Assembly: GCF_039555335.1 (NCBI RefSeq)
Contig: NC_092641.1
Location: 38,830,437 to 38,894,436 of the forward strand
Direction of reading: 5' to 3'
Length of the DNA: 64,000 bases
Source: Amphiura filiformis
Taxonomy: Eukaryota; Echinodermata; Ophiuroidea; Amphilepidida; Amphiuridae
Made by a program: the position numbers and the translations under genes
Shown: positions 10,591 through 22,235 of the stretch, piece after piece
Layout: every line of letters begins with the position of its first letter
Numbering within the stretch: the stretch's first letter is position 1
The notes under the pieces: model-generated
Databases searched by the model: none
What the model was told of the DNA's origin: nothing
The model's input: the letters and a program-made list of their open reading frames with translations, nothing else

Positions 10591-12224
10591 AAAGTTTTGT
10601 TCCTTTGCCGATTCCAGGAAAGGAGTTGAAACCTCTCTTTGCACTGTACTGGATGTTTTAGGCGTTTAATGTCTTTCATCATATTTTAACCATCTGACGC
10701 TCAGGATCCAGTGAAACATCACAATATCTATGTTATGATTATTATTATTTTCTTCTAGAAACACTGTACAGAGAGTTTATAAATAGAAACACTTATTACA
10801 TTTATCGCTGCCTAATCTTAACCATACTACTTTTTTTTATTTAGTTGTATAGCTTTATTAATGTGCACAATTGTACAAAAGGGGTAATATTTTTAAGGAG
10901 AAAAGGGGAAGTAAAAAGAAAAGAGAGAATATGTTGCAAGGTACTATGTGGAGCATGAGTAACGGAGATAGAGAAAGCTTTTGATATGATTGATCACATT
11001 GCATTTGTGTTGTAGAGTTGCCTGTTTAGTATGATTTTACACCATTAAAAAAAAGTGAAAATGTTGCAAATTTGTATGCGATACATTTTAAAAATAGATA
11101 TTCAATTATGTTAGAACATCCAGATCTGCAACTTTTTTCCGTAAGTTTTCCATTTTTCAACACTAAAAAGAAATTACTGATCCTAACTTGAACTTCTTCC
11201 TAAGTTGTGTACAAAAAAGTATTTCTTTAGAGATTAAAAAAATCACTCATTATATTTTGCGATTTAAACATGATTTTTCAGGTTTTCCAATTTGTGGCTT
11301 TATGTTTGTCTTGCCTTGTTCAAATATAAGTATATTGATCATGAAAAGTCTAGAATCGTCGTGTCATTGTGATATCTTTATTGCTTTAAAATATCTTTAT
11401 TGCTTAAAAAATTATCTGATATTATTAAATGTCCAACTCATTGATATTTGTGTGTGGTTTGACCTACTTAATGTTAAGATTTTTAAATGTGCCCAAAGTC
11501 TATTATAGTTTGTTCAGTTCCAAATACATCAATAGATTCATCTCGCTATCATTTCACTAAGTCAATTTAAAACAAAATAATGTTATAATGTGTGTTAAAC
11601 AATTGTGCTTATCACAATTGTGTGAAACAAATTTGGCCTGTGATGCTTCAACAAACCTGCCGATTTAGTCCAAAACTTACTGTAGCATTGTATTAAGTGT
11701 ACTGTATTGATTGATAAGTGTTATTTTTCAACAAATCTTAAAAGAAAGATATTATCATCAGCTGGCTAAAGGGTCTGATGTTTATGTATACTTATAATGT
11801 GGAGTGGACTTGTACTTTGTAAACACTGTATCATAATGTAACAAGATAACTTGAAATCCTATTTTCCAGATCTGAAACTTTTTTGCTAGTATAAATGCTT
11901 GAATGCAAAATCCATCATGAAATCACATTTCTTCTACTTCTATAGTACCACTACACTGGTTGTGTGGGCTTTGATACAGACTTTATATAAAGATTTTACA
12001 TAATGATTTTGTTGATCAAAAATCAAAACTTTTTTCCATTACAAGAAGTAGCATAACTGGCGCTGGCGCTAGTTTAAATACTAGTTATGATTTTGTTAAC
12101 TTTGTAAAAATTTAAAAGGCTACGAGCAGCACTATGCTAAATAATCATGTTCAAGGTTATATATAATTTACCAATTCAGTAAATTATATTCATACATGAT
12201 GGGAATAATAGCAAGTATATATAG

Positions 12225-12238
12225 GTCGCTATGGTAAC
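12225..12238 (+). promoter_or_regulatory. Perfect X-box motif match
   Basis: GTCGCTATGGTAAC fits GTHNYYATRRNAAC at all positions. It lies intergenically about 2.1 kb after the ETS poly(A) signal with no adjacent gene start. Confidence 0.3.
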
Positions 12239-12472
12239 TACTCAACAGATCAATCATGTTTGTTTGCTCGTGCTTCTTTTCTCCACTTCTGTATCAGTAC
12301 GAGCACTATGTGCCTTCTATTTTGTAATTATTAAAAGCGTGCACAGTAGACAGAAAATAAATCATTGTAAATTGTGAAACACAGTATTTGAATTGTCCAT
12401 TCTTTTGTACTCCTGATCATAGATATTGTAGCAGGAAATTCACATCAAAACCTATGTCCTGCGTGGACCAGC

Positions 12473-12780
12473 TATAGGGTGTCCCTGGAAGAATTGTATC
12501 ATCGGGTACTTTAACGCATAAACCAACCGTAACAAAATAATTGATGATGTTGAGGAACATCAGCTATCACATACTTTTTTTAATTTTGACAATCGACCGC
12601 TCCATTTTTGAAATAAAATAATTTCAAGAACGGTATGGTCAATTGTCAAAATTCAAAAAAGTATGTGACAGCTGATTTATTCCTCAACCACACTAAATAT
12701 TTAGTAATGTTTAGTTGTGACGTTAAAATACCCAAACAATTAAGTTTCCGAAGATACAGTTCTTTCAGGGACACCCTATA
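12473..12780. mobile_element. Palindromic MITE with TATAGGGTGTCCC ends
   Basis: TATAGGGTGTCCCTGGAAGA is mirrored by CAGGGACACCCTATA at the right end. Subterminal blocks also pair (TGTATC.TCGG with CCGAAGATACA; CACATACTTTTTT with its mirror). The TA-bounded ends suggest a Tc1/mariner-like MITE. Confidence 0.8.
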
Positions 12781-13832
12781 TCTTGACAACAAACGTATTG
12801 AGGAAAATTTCGGGGGATAACTTAACATTTTAAAATATGCACAAAAGTTAATACTAGTAAAGGTGTCAAAATGGCTCCAAATCAGTCTTTTGGGCTGTAA
12901 CGGGGCTGGAGGAAAACGTTAATTGCAAATTTTGGTTAATGTTGTCCCGCTATTTCATGCTAAGCTGCTTCTATTTAATGGGCCCTATGTGTCGTAAAGC
13001 AGGGGGGTATACACGAGTTTGGGTCTGAAGGAAGGTATGCAAAAAAAAGTGGACATATCGCCTATTTTCCACTATATGTTTTGATGAATCCAAGTGTGTA
13101 AAAATATTATTAGACTCAAACGTAAAATTGGATGTTTTACGCCCAATATGTGTTGGGTCTCGCTATGAATTTTACAATATTGGACTCGGCTATGTCTGGT
13201 CCACTATTTTAAAACTTGTTGTAGCTCGGCCAATAAATATGGGCTCAATCAATCCCAATTTTATATGGCCTCAGATTCCGTCAAATTTGAATAATGACCC
13301 CATACATAATTACACAAAATTGACTTCGAAAAACGAGTCATTGATACAGTCGAAAATGAGACCCATGTTTGAGGAAGCCCCCATATTTTTTATGGAGTAA
13401 CCCCCTCCCCGTGTTAAACATCTTATTAAATCACAATAGTAACTTGAAAAAAAAATTAAAATATTCTGTTTTGTTAGATGAAACAGCTGAATCCTAATCG
13501 TTTAATTCGGCCTTATTGAGAATAAAAGTTGAAATAATTATTCCATATTCAATTAACTTTCAGGAAAAAGGGTCAAAACCCTTTATTTTGCATATCGCAC
13601 AATATTAAACAGGCACAGAATTCAGCCCAAGTGTAAACATTCAAAATCACGCGAATAAGCCAAGTTTGCTATCATTCTTAATTTCACTATTGTCTATGTT
13701 ATAAGATCACTTTTGCCCCCCCCCCCCTAAAAGTTGATGGAATATAGAAATTGAACTCGGCAGTTTTGGTCGAATAGATGGATTGATATTGAACTATGTT
13801 TCATGGTAAAGCAGAATTATACTGGTTAAATT
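12781..13832. other. Intergenic stretch, no gene recognised
   Basis: It holds an open frame at 13128-13400 without recognisable domains and a poly-C run near 13720. Nothing else could be assigned. Confidence 0.45.
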
Positions 13833-13886
13833 TTTAAAGGAGTATTTCGTGATCCTATCATCCTCTTTTTATGACATTTTTCAGTC

Positions 13887-14396
13887 TATAGACGAATCTA
13901 AATTCACGCATTCCTACACCTGACTAGCAGCCTTTAGTTGGGTAGCCGTCGGCTACAATGCACTCAAAATGTGAAATGATTCAGCCTTGGCGGAAATTGT
14001 AAACTGCATTCCATCACCCGTTTTACACCTTCCGCGAAAACACAGGTAGACAAAAGAATAACACAATACAGTTCCCTTCGACAAAACACACAGCATGGTC
14101 TATTCGCTGTTGAAGTGACATAATAATCGGATTAACTATACGCGGTATCTATGCATTGATGTACTTGCGAACAAAAGGACTAAGTAGATGCGACGGGATT
14201 ACCTGCGGAATTATCTCCATTATATACATTATTAGCTATTATTCTATTAACCCTCCTCGTCCTTACATCTTCTCTAGGTGTTAGGCGGCTTTTATTTGCA
14301 CAATTGGACGCTCAAAACACCAGGTTGGTGCTAGCGGCTACCCAAAGATGTCCGACCAAATCCTGACCATGACTTGGCTACTTGGATTCGTCTATA
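13887..14396. mobile_element. MITE with GACGAATC ends, nested in family A, TATA target duplication
   Basis: TATA flanks both sides (13887-13890 and 14393-14396). The ends GACGAATCTA and GGATTCGTC are inverted, with subterminal GGGTAGCCG / CGGCTACCC. Family A copy 2 lacks it at the corresponding site, which confirms insertion. Confidence 0.8.
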
Positions 14397-14829
14397 TCCA
14401 CGAAAAAAGCTTACTCCCAAATTTTCAGTTGATTCCGATTTTGCGTTTGCGAGTTATGCATGAAATTATGTGTATTACACTGCTCCATAGGCTGTTGTAA
14501 TTTCGTTCTGGTATACCAGAACGAAATTCAAATATGACGATATTTTTGCTAAACGAAATAATCTGCAAGAAATATTGGGTACATAAATAGACTGGGAGCC
14601 CAGACAATTTATTCAGCTCAGAAGAGACAAAAGGTTTGATGGTCTGATTATGTTAGTATATGCCCAAGATTCAATATTCCATATTGCTGCCGGGTCACAG
14701 CCTGTACGTTCAGCCTGGGGTCACAAAGTAGGGGCCAAAAAATGCATTTATTCAGCTCAAGAGAGACATGGACAAAACTTGTTGGATATCACTCCCAGGA
14801 GGATACTTTTCATGCCTATAGCAATGACA

Positions 14830-16800
14830 GCAATTTTGGCCTGTACGGGGGGCCCAGACAGTAGCCCCAAAGGGGCCCGCCCATATGGTGTTATTCAGCT
14901 GAAGAGAGACAAGGATGAATCTTTTTGCATTGGAACTATTACACATTGGGGCGCACAAAAATACCAATGACAGCAACTTTTTCCTGTACGGGGGCCCAGA
15001 CAGTAGCCTCAAAGGGCCCAATGTCCCATAGCTGATTTATTCAGCTGAAGAGAGACATGGATGAATCTTTTTGCATTGGAACTATTACCCATTGGGGTTT
15101 ACAAAAATACCAATGACAGCAACTTTTTCCTGTAAGGGGGCCCAGACAGTAGCCTCAAAGGGCCCGATGCCCCATAACAGGTTATTCAGCTGAAGGAAGA
15201 CATGGATAAATCTTTTTGCATTGGAACTATTACACATTGGGGTGCACAAAAATACCAATGACAGCAACTTTTTTCCTGTACAGGGGGCCCAGACAGTAGC
15301 CTAAAAGGGCCCAATGCCCCATAACAGGTTATTCAGCTGAAGGAAGACATGGATAAATCTTTTTGCATTGGAACTATTACACATAGTGGTGCACAAAAAT
15401 ACCAATGACAGCAACTTTTTTCTGTTCGGGGGCCCAGACAGTAGCCTCAAAGGGCCCAATGTCCAATAACTGATTTATTCAGCTAAAGAGAGACATTGTT
15501 GAATCTTTTTCAATTGGAACTATTACACATTGGGGTGCACACAAATACAATGACAGCAACTTTTTCCTGTACGGGGGCCCAGACAGTAGCCTCAAAGGGC
15601 CCAATGTCCCATAGCTGATTTATTCAGCTGAAGAGAGACATGGATGAATCTTTTTGCATGGGAACTATTACCCATTGGGGCTTACAAAAATACCAATGAC
15701 AGCAACTTTTTCCTGTACGGGGCCCAGACAGTAGCCTCAAAGGGCCCGATGCCCCATAACAGGTTATTCAGCTGAAGGAAGACATGGATAAATCTTTTTG
15801 CATTGGAACTATTACACATTGGGGTACACAAAATACCAATGACAGCAACTTTTTCCTGTACGGGGGCCCAGACAGTAGCCTCAAAGGGCCGATGCCCCAT
15901 AACAGGTTATTCAGCTGAAGGAAGAAATGGGTGAATCTTTTTGCATTGCAACTATTACCCTTTGGGGTTTACAATAAAACTAATGACACTACATGACGGC
16001 AACCTTTTCCTGTACAGGGGCCCAGACAGTAGCTTCAGAGGAAAGGGCCCGATGCCCCATTACTGGTTATTCAGGTGAAGAGACACATGGGTGGATCTGT
16101 TTGAATTGGAACTTTTGCACATGGGGGTCAACAAAATACCAATGACAGCAACCTTTTCCTGTACATGGGCCCAGACAATAGCCTCAAAGGGCCCAATATC
16201 CCATAACTTTATATTCAACTGAAGAAACATAGACATGTGAGTGGATCTTTTTGAATTGGAATTATTGCACATTGAGGTCTAAAAATACCAATGACAGCAA
16301 CTTTTTCCTGTACGGGGGCCCAGACAGTTGCCTTAAAGGCCCGATGTCACATAAGTGATCGATTTATTCAGCTGAAGAGACACATGGATGAATCTTTTTG
16401 CATTAGAACTATTACCCATAATTAGCATGATCATGATGGCTAGGGTTTACACACTTTTCCTGTACATGGACCCAGACAGTAGCCTGAAAGGGCCCGATGT
16501 CCCATAACTGGTTATTCAGCTGAAGAAACACATGGATGAATCTTTTTGTAATGGAAGTATTACCCATTGGGGTTTGTAAAAATACCAATGCCAGCAACGT
16601 CTTCCTGTACGGGAGCTCAGACAGTAGCCTCAAAGGGCCCGATGTCCCATAACTGGTTTATTCAGCTGAAAGAAACACATGGATGAATCTTTTTGCAATG
16701 GAACTATTGCTCATTGGGGTTTGCAAAAATACCAATGCCAGCAACTAATTTCCTGCACGGGAGCCCAGACAGTAGCCTCAAAGGGCCCGATAGCCCATAA
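14830..16800. repeat. Left-arm tandem array, ~147 bp unit, about 13-14 copies
   Basis: The block CCCAGACAGTAGCC recurs at 14857, 14995, 15141, 15287, 15435, 15585, 15723, 15868, 16021, 16169, 16320, 16470, 16617 and 16764, spaced roughly 140-153 bases. Units share TTATTCAGCTGAAGAGAGAC and GCAACTTTTTCCTGTAC. The minus-strand open frames here are repeat read-throughs. Confidence 0.9.
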
Positions 16801-17818
16801 ATTCTAACACCCTGTCTGGTAAGTCCATCAGAGTTGATATACCAGTGTTGCAGAATGGGCGTCAAGTCTACACTACATCAAAAGTCAGAGCTGAAAAATT
16901 TTGCCAGACCTTTGCCGCTATAAAATGTTAGCTTCCCCGCACAGAAAAATCTGCTCCTGAAGTTCAGCTTCAGCAACATGCTCAAAGGTCCTGATGAAAT
17001 CATTGCAAGCCTCCTGAAGGAATACAGCACAGAACTGGCAAGACCACTCAGTCTGCTGTTTGAGCTTTGCTTCTCCAAGGGAGCTTTTCCAAGCCAATGG
17101 AATACTGCATTTTCATCCCTATTTATAAGAGATGCGAAGTCTAATTCATCTATGTACCTCTGCTCTGCATCACCAGCAAGAGCAAGGAGGCTGTTGTACA
17201 GAACAACTTCAGAATTACCTCCTTGAAAACCAACTGATATCAGATAGACAGTTTGGATTTAGGCCATACCAGAATATAACTAACCCAAGAGTGGTCCAAC
17301 TTCCTGGACAGAGGCAACGACCTGTGTCTGACTGCCCTGGATATCAAAGGAGCATTCAATAATGTCTGTCATAATGGAATATGATCATGGCAAAAGGAAT
17401 ATACGGCAAGCTGCTCATCTGGATTAGTAGCTACCTGACAGATCATTCCATCAAAGTTGTCTGTATCTGGCCATCCTCCATTACGGGACAATATTGAATC
17501 CACTTTTATTCTCTGTCTTCATTGATGACCTGGGTGATGAGTGTGAAACCCAATTCTACATCTACGCAGATGGTTTCACCTTGTTTTGTGAGGTTACATC
17601 TAGAGACAGCCCGGCTAGCCTAAACAGAGACCTGGAGAAAATGAGGATCTGGGCAGATGACAGACGGATGGTGACCTTCGAGACATCGAAACGTAAGGCA
17701 ATGGCAATACGGTATCAAGAAAGAGGAATCCAACCAATATAAATATTCTGTTTGGTACCACCACACTGGGTGAGAAGGAGGAGCTGGAGATCCGGGGAGT
17801 CACAGTCGACAGAAAACC
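16800..17818 (+). pseudogene. Decayed CR1/L2/Jockey-like non-LTR retrotransposon reverse transcriptase fragment
   Basis: Three frames carry RT blocks in the right order. KGPDEI..SLLKEY and PLSLLFELCFSKGAFPSQWN form the conserved N-terminal RT block. NQLISDRQFGFRP follows, then ALDIKGAF in another frame, NPLLFSVFIDDL with YADG where the catalytic YADD would be, and EIRGVTVD near 17790. Frameshifts and stops separate the blocks and the catalytic aspartate pair is broken. No ORF1 or endonuclease was seen. It sits exactly in the loop of the foldback element. Confidence 0.85.
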
Positions 17819-17829
17819 CCAATGTACAA

Positions 17830-18960
17830 TAGTTCCAATTCAACAAGATCCATCCAAGTGTCTCTTCAGCTGAATAACCAGTTATGGGATATCGGGCCCA
17901 TTGAGGCTACCGTCTGGGCCCCATAACAGAAAAAGTTGCTGTCATTGGTATTTTTGTGCACCCCAATGTGTAATAGTTCCAATGCAAAAAGATTTTTCCA
18001 TGTCTTCCTTCAGCTGAATAACCTGTTATGGGGCATCGGGCCCTTTGAGGCTACTGTCTGGGCCCCGTACATTAAAATATGCTGTCATTGGTATTTTGTG
18101 CACCCCAATGTGTAACAGTTCCAATGCAAAAGATTTATGCATGTCTTCGTTCAGCTGAATAACCTGTTATGAGACATCAGGGTCTTTGAGGCTACTGTCT
18201 GGGCCCCTGTACAGGAACAAAATGTTGTCATTGTATTTGTGTGCACCCCAATGTGTAATAGTTCCAATTGAAAAAGATTCAACCATGTCTCTCTTTAGCT
18301 GAATAAATCAGTTATTGGACATTGGGCCCTTTGAGGCTACTGTCTGGGCCCCCGAACAGAAAAAAGTTGCTGTCATTGGTATTTTTGTGCACCACAATGT
18401 GTAATAGTTCCAATGCAAAAAGATTTATCCATGTCTTCCTTCAGCTGAATAACCTGTTATGGGGCATTGGGCCCTTTTAGGCTACTGTCTGGGCCCCCGT
18501 ACAGGACAAAGTTGCTGTCATTGGTATTTTTGTGCACCCCAATGTGTAATAGTTCCAATGCAAAAAGATTTATCCATGTCTTCCTTCAGCTGAATAACCT
18601 GTTATGGGGCATCGGGCCCTTTGAGGCTACTGTCTGGGCCCCTGTACAGGAAAAAGTTGCTGTCATTGATATTTTTGTAAACCCCAATGGGTAATAGTTC
18701 CAATGCAAAACGATTCATCCATGTCTCTCTTCAGCTGAAAAATCAGCTATGGGACATTGGGCCCTTTGAGGCTACTGTTTGGGCCCCCGTACAGGAAAAA
18801 GTTGCTGTCATTGGTATTTTTGTGCGCCCCAATGTGTAATAGTTCCAATGCAAAAAGATTCATCCTTGTCTCTCTTCAGCTGAATAACACCATATGGGCG
18901 GGCCCCTTTAGGGCTACTGTCTGGGCCCCGGTACAGGCCAAAATTGCTGTCATTGCTATA
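17830..18960. repeat. Right-arm tandem array, same ~147 bp unit inverted, about 8 copies
   Basis: GGCTACTGTCTGGGCCC or close variants recur at 17905, 18050, 18190, 18343, 18479, 18625, 18770 and 18908. This is the left-arm unit in reverse complement. The + strand open frames at 18467-19020 are repeat read-throughs. Confidence 0.9.
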
Positions 18961-19639
18961 GGCATGAAAAGTGTCCTCCTGGGAGTGATATCCAACAAGT
19001 TTTGTCCATGTCTCTCTTGAGCTGAATAAATGCATTTTTTGGCCCCCTACTTTGTGACCCCCAGGCTGAACGTACAGGCTGTGACCCGGCAGCAATATGG
19101 AATATTGAATCTTGGGCCTATACTAACATAATCAGACCATCAAACCTTTTGTCTCTTCTGAGCTGAATAAATTGTCTGGGCTCCCAGTCTAAAACAGTAT
19201 ATAGCCAGAGGTTTCCAGTGGTATAAAAATCTCAACTTTATTTGAGAAAAGTGGGAGATGATGCTGTGGATCAGGAAATGCCCTTTTAAATAGTAAAAGG
19301 GTTTTTGTTGAAAGAACACCAAAAACAAAATCTGGCCTTTCAAGAACTTTTTAAAAAGGTCTATTAAATGGTTCTTTCTAGCCTTTTCAGAACCTTTTGT
19401 GTTCTTCGTAGAACTATTTAAAGTTCTACTTCCAAGACAGCTAAAAACAAACAAACAAAAACTTTTAGGTTATTCTTTGAACCTAAGATCAGAGCGTGTA
19501 GCCATAATCGCGCCGAAATTAATTTCCGAATTTCAATCAAAACAGTGCTCATAACTTGGTCTTATATTAAAATATTTTGTGGGTCCGTATTTAAAAAAAA
19601 AAACACGTCTCCAAGTTGCCGCGCGCGTTGGTTTAGCGT

Positions 19640-21610
19640 ACCGCGTAAAGCCAAGAATTTTCGCGTTGCGGAAATTCCGCGAAATAGACCATGGGACAAG
19701 GCTTGCTAAGTGCTTCAGAAAGTAGTTTTCGTTCTCCCTTTCTGGGTAGAGGATGGTTTATACATGAAAATATAGCTATTATATCACTGATCAATAATAT
19801 AACATTTCCCACTTTCAAAAGTTGCACGTTACTGTGTAATTTAGGAGTTATTTGGGGTTAAAAATGTGTTTTTCGTGATTTTTTCCATTTTGCCCAAAAA
19901 TGTCAAATATTAAAATAGCTGTAACTTTCAAAATAAATTGAGTAGAAATTTCATTTCTATTGTAGATGTTACATATTACATGGATGTCTAACACTGGTGA
20001 ATAAAAATGTCACAGCACAACTCTAAAATATAAAAAAAATGGCAAAAACCATATTTTTGTGCTATTTCGGCCATTTTTGAGCTAAAAATGTAATTTTTGC
20101 ATGGGGAAAAAATAAATATAAAATTCTATTGATTTAAAAAATATGTCATTATGTCAACCTAGTTATTCTGAACAAAAAAGTTAATGATGGTGAATGTCTG
20201 TGACCTATAGTTTTTTGATCTATGGCCCTTTCAAATTCATATATGGACTAAAATAGCATGTTTTTGTTCAATATTTCCAATATTAAAAAAAATGGTCCTT
20301 TATGGCCATTTTAACCAACTTGTTAGTTTTTGGAAAGTGGGAACTTCACTTAATAATATGAACATGTAATTGTACTTTAATGTTAAGCTATTTCAAGATC
20401 CACTAGTATGCCCACTACCGTGGTAGCAGCAATTTTATCTACTTTCAATGCAGTAAAATGATGACTAAAATGATTTTGCTGCATTGAAAGTAGTAAAATT
20501 GACGATATAATTGCTTCTGCCATGGAAACCGAGCTACCAGTGGATCTACAACTAGCTTAAAATGAAAGTACTATAATATATCCATAATATATGTGAAGTT
20601 CCCACTTTCCAAACACTGAAAATTTTGTTAAAATTACAAAAAGTACCATTTTCAGCCTAATATTGGAAAAATTGACAAAAACATGCTATTTTAGTCCATA
20701 TGTGAATTTGAAAGGGCCATAGATCAAAAACTATAGGTCACAGACATTCACCATCATTAACTTTTTTGTTCAGAATAACTAGGTTGATATAATGACATAT
20801 TTTTTAAATCAAGAAAATATATATTTTTTTTTTTCCCATGCAAAAAATACATTTTTAGGTCAAAAATGGCCAAAATAGCACAAAAATATGGTTTTTGCCA
20901 TTTTTTCATATTTTAGAGTTGTGCTGTGACATTTTTATTCACCAGTGTTGGAAATCCATGTGACATGTAACATCTACAATAGAAATGAAATGTCTACGCA
21001 ATTTATTTTGAAAGTTACAGCTATTTTAATATTTGACATTTTTGGGCAAAATGGAAAAAAATCACGAAAACACATTTTAACCCCAAATAACTCCTAAATG
21101 AGTAAAGTAAAACTTGGGAACTTTTTGGAAATTAATTCAGACATATATTTACTCTTGATTTGTTATGTTTTTATGTTCTGCCCAAGAGTGGACTACGGAA
21201 GTGAAAGATAAATGCCCATGTCCCATAGTCTAAAAATCGCGGAATTCGGCGGTAAAGCGGAAAACACATTTTTGAGAAAAAAATTAAAAAATAAGCAAAA
21301 ATGACCTAGAAAAAGGAAAACAATACAATTGAAAAGAAATAAATAAAATACTAAATGAAATGGGTCTTCAAAATTCATCAAAATAAAGTAAAATCCGTCA
21401 TAGATTTACCATACAACGCCTGTCCTACCTCCCATTGCAGCCACGATACCCAATCACCCATCCCAACTTTGCAAATCGCAATGATCGTCACAAGATTCTT
21501 GTAAAATTTTATTATGTCAGAAATGTGCTAAAATTACAAAGCGGAGAAAAGCGGAATTTAGCATTTGTAAAGCAGAAAATTCTTGGCTTTAGTTTAGCGA
21601 TGCGAATTAG
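19640..21610. mobile_element. Large imperfect foldback element
   Basis: The core arms 19841-20460 and 20480-21097 are nearly perfect mirrors; TAGGAGTTATTTGGGG pairs with CCCCAAATAACTCCTA, and the centre lies near 20470. Looser outer arms also pair: AAAGCCAAGAATTTTC near 19650 with GAAAATTCTTGGCTTT near 21575, and ACCATGGGACA with TGTCCCATAGT. No coding content was recognised. It is probably a non-autonomous foldback transposon. Confidence 0.75.
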
Positions 21611-21866
21611 TCTCGGGGAAATTGGACATTAATTTTTTCAAACAAAATTATCGGTAAAAATATAAAACGCATTTGTTGGAAGGAGTTGTATGAGTAAAAC
21701 TTACAACTAGTGAAAATGTTTATGTAATTATGCCTATAAATAGTATAAGAATGTAAATTTTGAATTTGAAAGTTTCGAGCATCCCAAGCGTGGTTTGACT
21801 GAGTTTGAGTTGGTTGCGGGAGGAGGGGGGATGCCGGATGAGCAATCCGCGTAGTATTTTAAAATC

Positions 21867-22235
21867 TTAAGGGGGCACTACACCCCTGGCCAATTTTGTG
21901 CCTATTTTTGCATTTTTCTCAAAAATTAAAGTGCATTGGTGACAATTAAGATATGCATGTTGTAGGGGCAAGGACTACAACTATTGCTCTGAAAATTCTG
22001 CAACTCATGCAAGGCAAGTAGTTATTGATTTATTGATCAAATACTGGTTTTCCCTCATTTTTGACTGCAACTCCAGAACTGCTGTCTGTGCCGAAATAAA
22101 ATTTCCAGTGCAGTAGTTGCAGTCCTTTCCCCTATAAAGTATAATATACATATCTTACTTGTCACAATGCGCTATAGTTTTTGGCAAAAATAAAAAATAA
22201 GCGCAAAATTGGACAGGGGTGTAGTACCCCCTTAA
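21867..22235. mobile_element. TTAA-flanked MITE family P1, copy 1
   Basis: TTAA bounds both ends. TIRs are AAGGGGGCACTACACCCC and GGGGTGTAGTACCCCCTT. The copy at 42951-43291 shares both ends and much of the interior. TTAA target sites are typical of piggyBac-type MITEs. Confidence 0.85.

Larger units (their letters stand above)
10113..12472. other. Intergenic stretch after ETS1/2
   Basis: AT-rich sequence without recognisable exons. It contains a tRNA-like/SINE head (10515-10590) and a perfect X-box match (12225-12238). The ORF at 11188-11508 has no family resemblance and is probably chance. Confidence 0.5.
14589..19190. mobile_element. 4.6 kb foldback element with tandem-repeat arms
   Basis: The ends AGACTGGGAGCCCAG and CTGGGCTCCCAGTCT start a near-identical inverted repeat of about 290 bases. 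Inside this, both arms become arrays of a ~147 bp unit in opposite orientation. The loop (16.8-17.8 kb) holds a decayed reverse transcriptase. Long TIRs made of tandem repeats are the hallmark of foldback elements such as Drosophila FB and sea urchin TU. Family A copy 2 shows the empty site. The A-rich flank leaves the target duplication length ambiguous. Confidence 0.85.
13833..19290. mobile_element. TIR element family A copy 1, carrying two nested insertions
   Basis: The left end TTTAAAGGAGTATTTCGTGA and the right end ATGCCCTTTTAAA (preceded by GGATCAGGAA) are inverted. Internal blocks also occur in copy 2 at 62441-63446. Comparing the two copies shows that 13887-14396 and 14589-19190 are later insertions. 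The ancestral element would be only about 330 bases. Confidence 0.75.

Noticed and set aside
13128-13400. 90-codon ORF in intergenic DNA
   Set aside because: No domain, no neighbouring exons, composition the same as the flanks.
14650-19095. Many 60-106 codon open frames on both strands sharing similar peptide phrases
   Set aside because: They are translations of the ~147 bp tandem unit in the foldback arms. The same phrases recur once per unit and no start context or domain is present.
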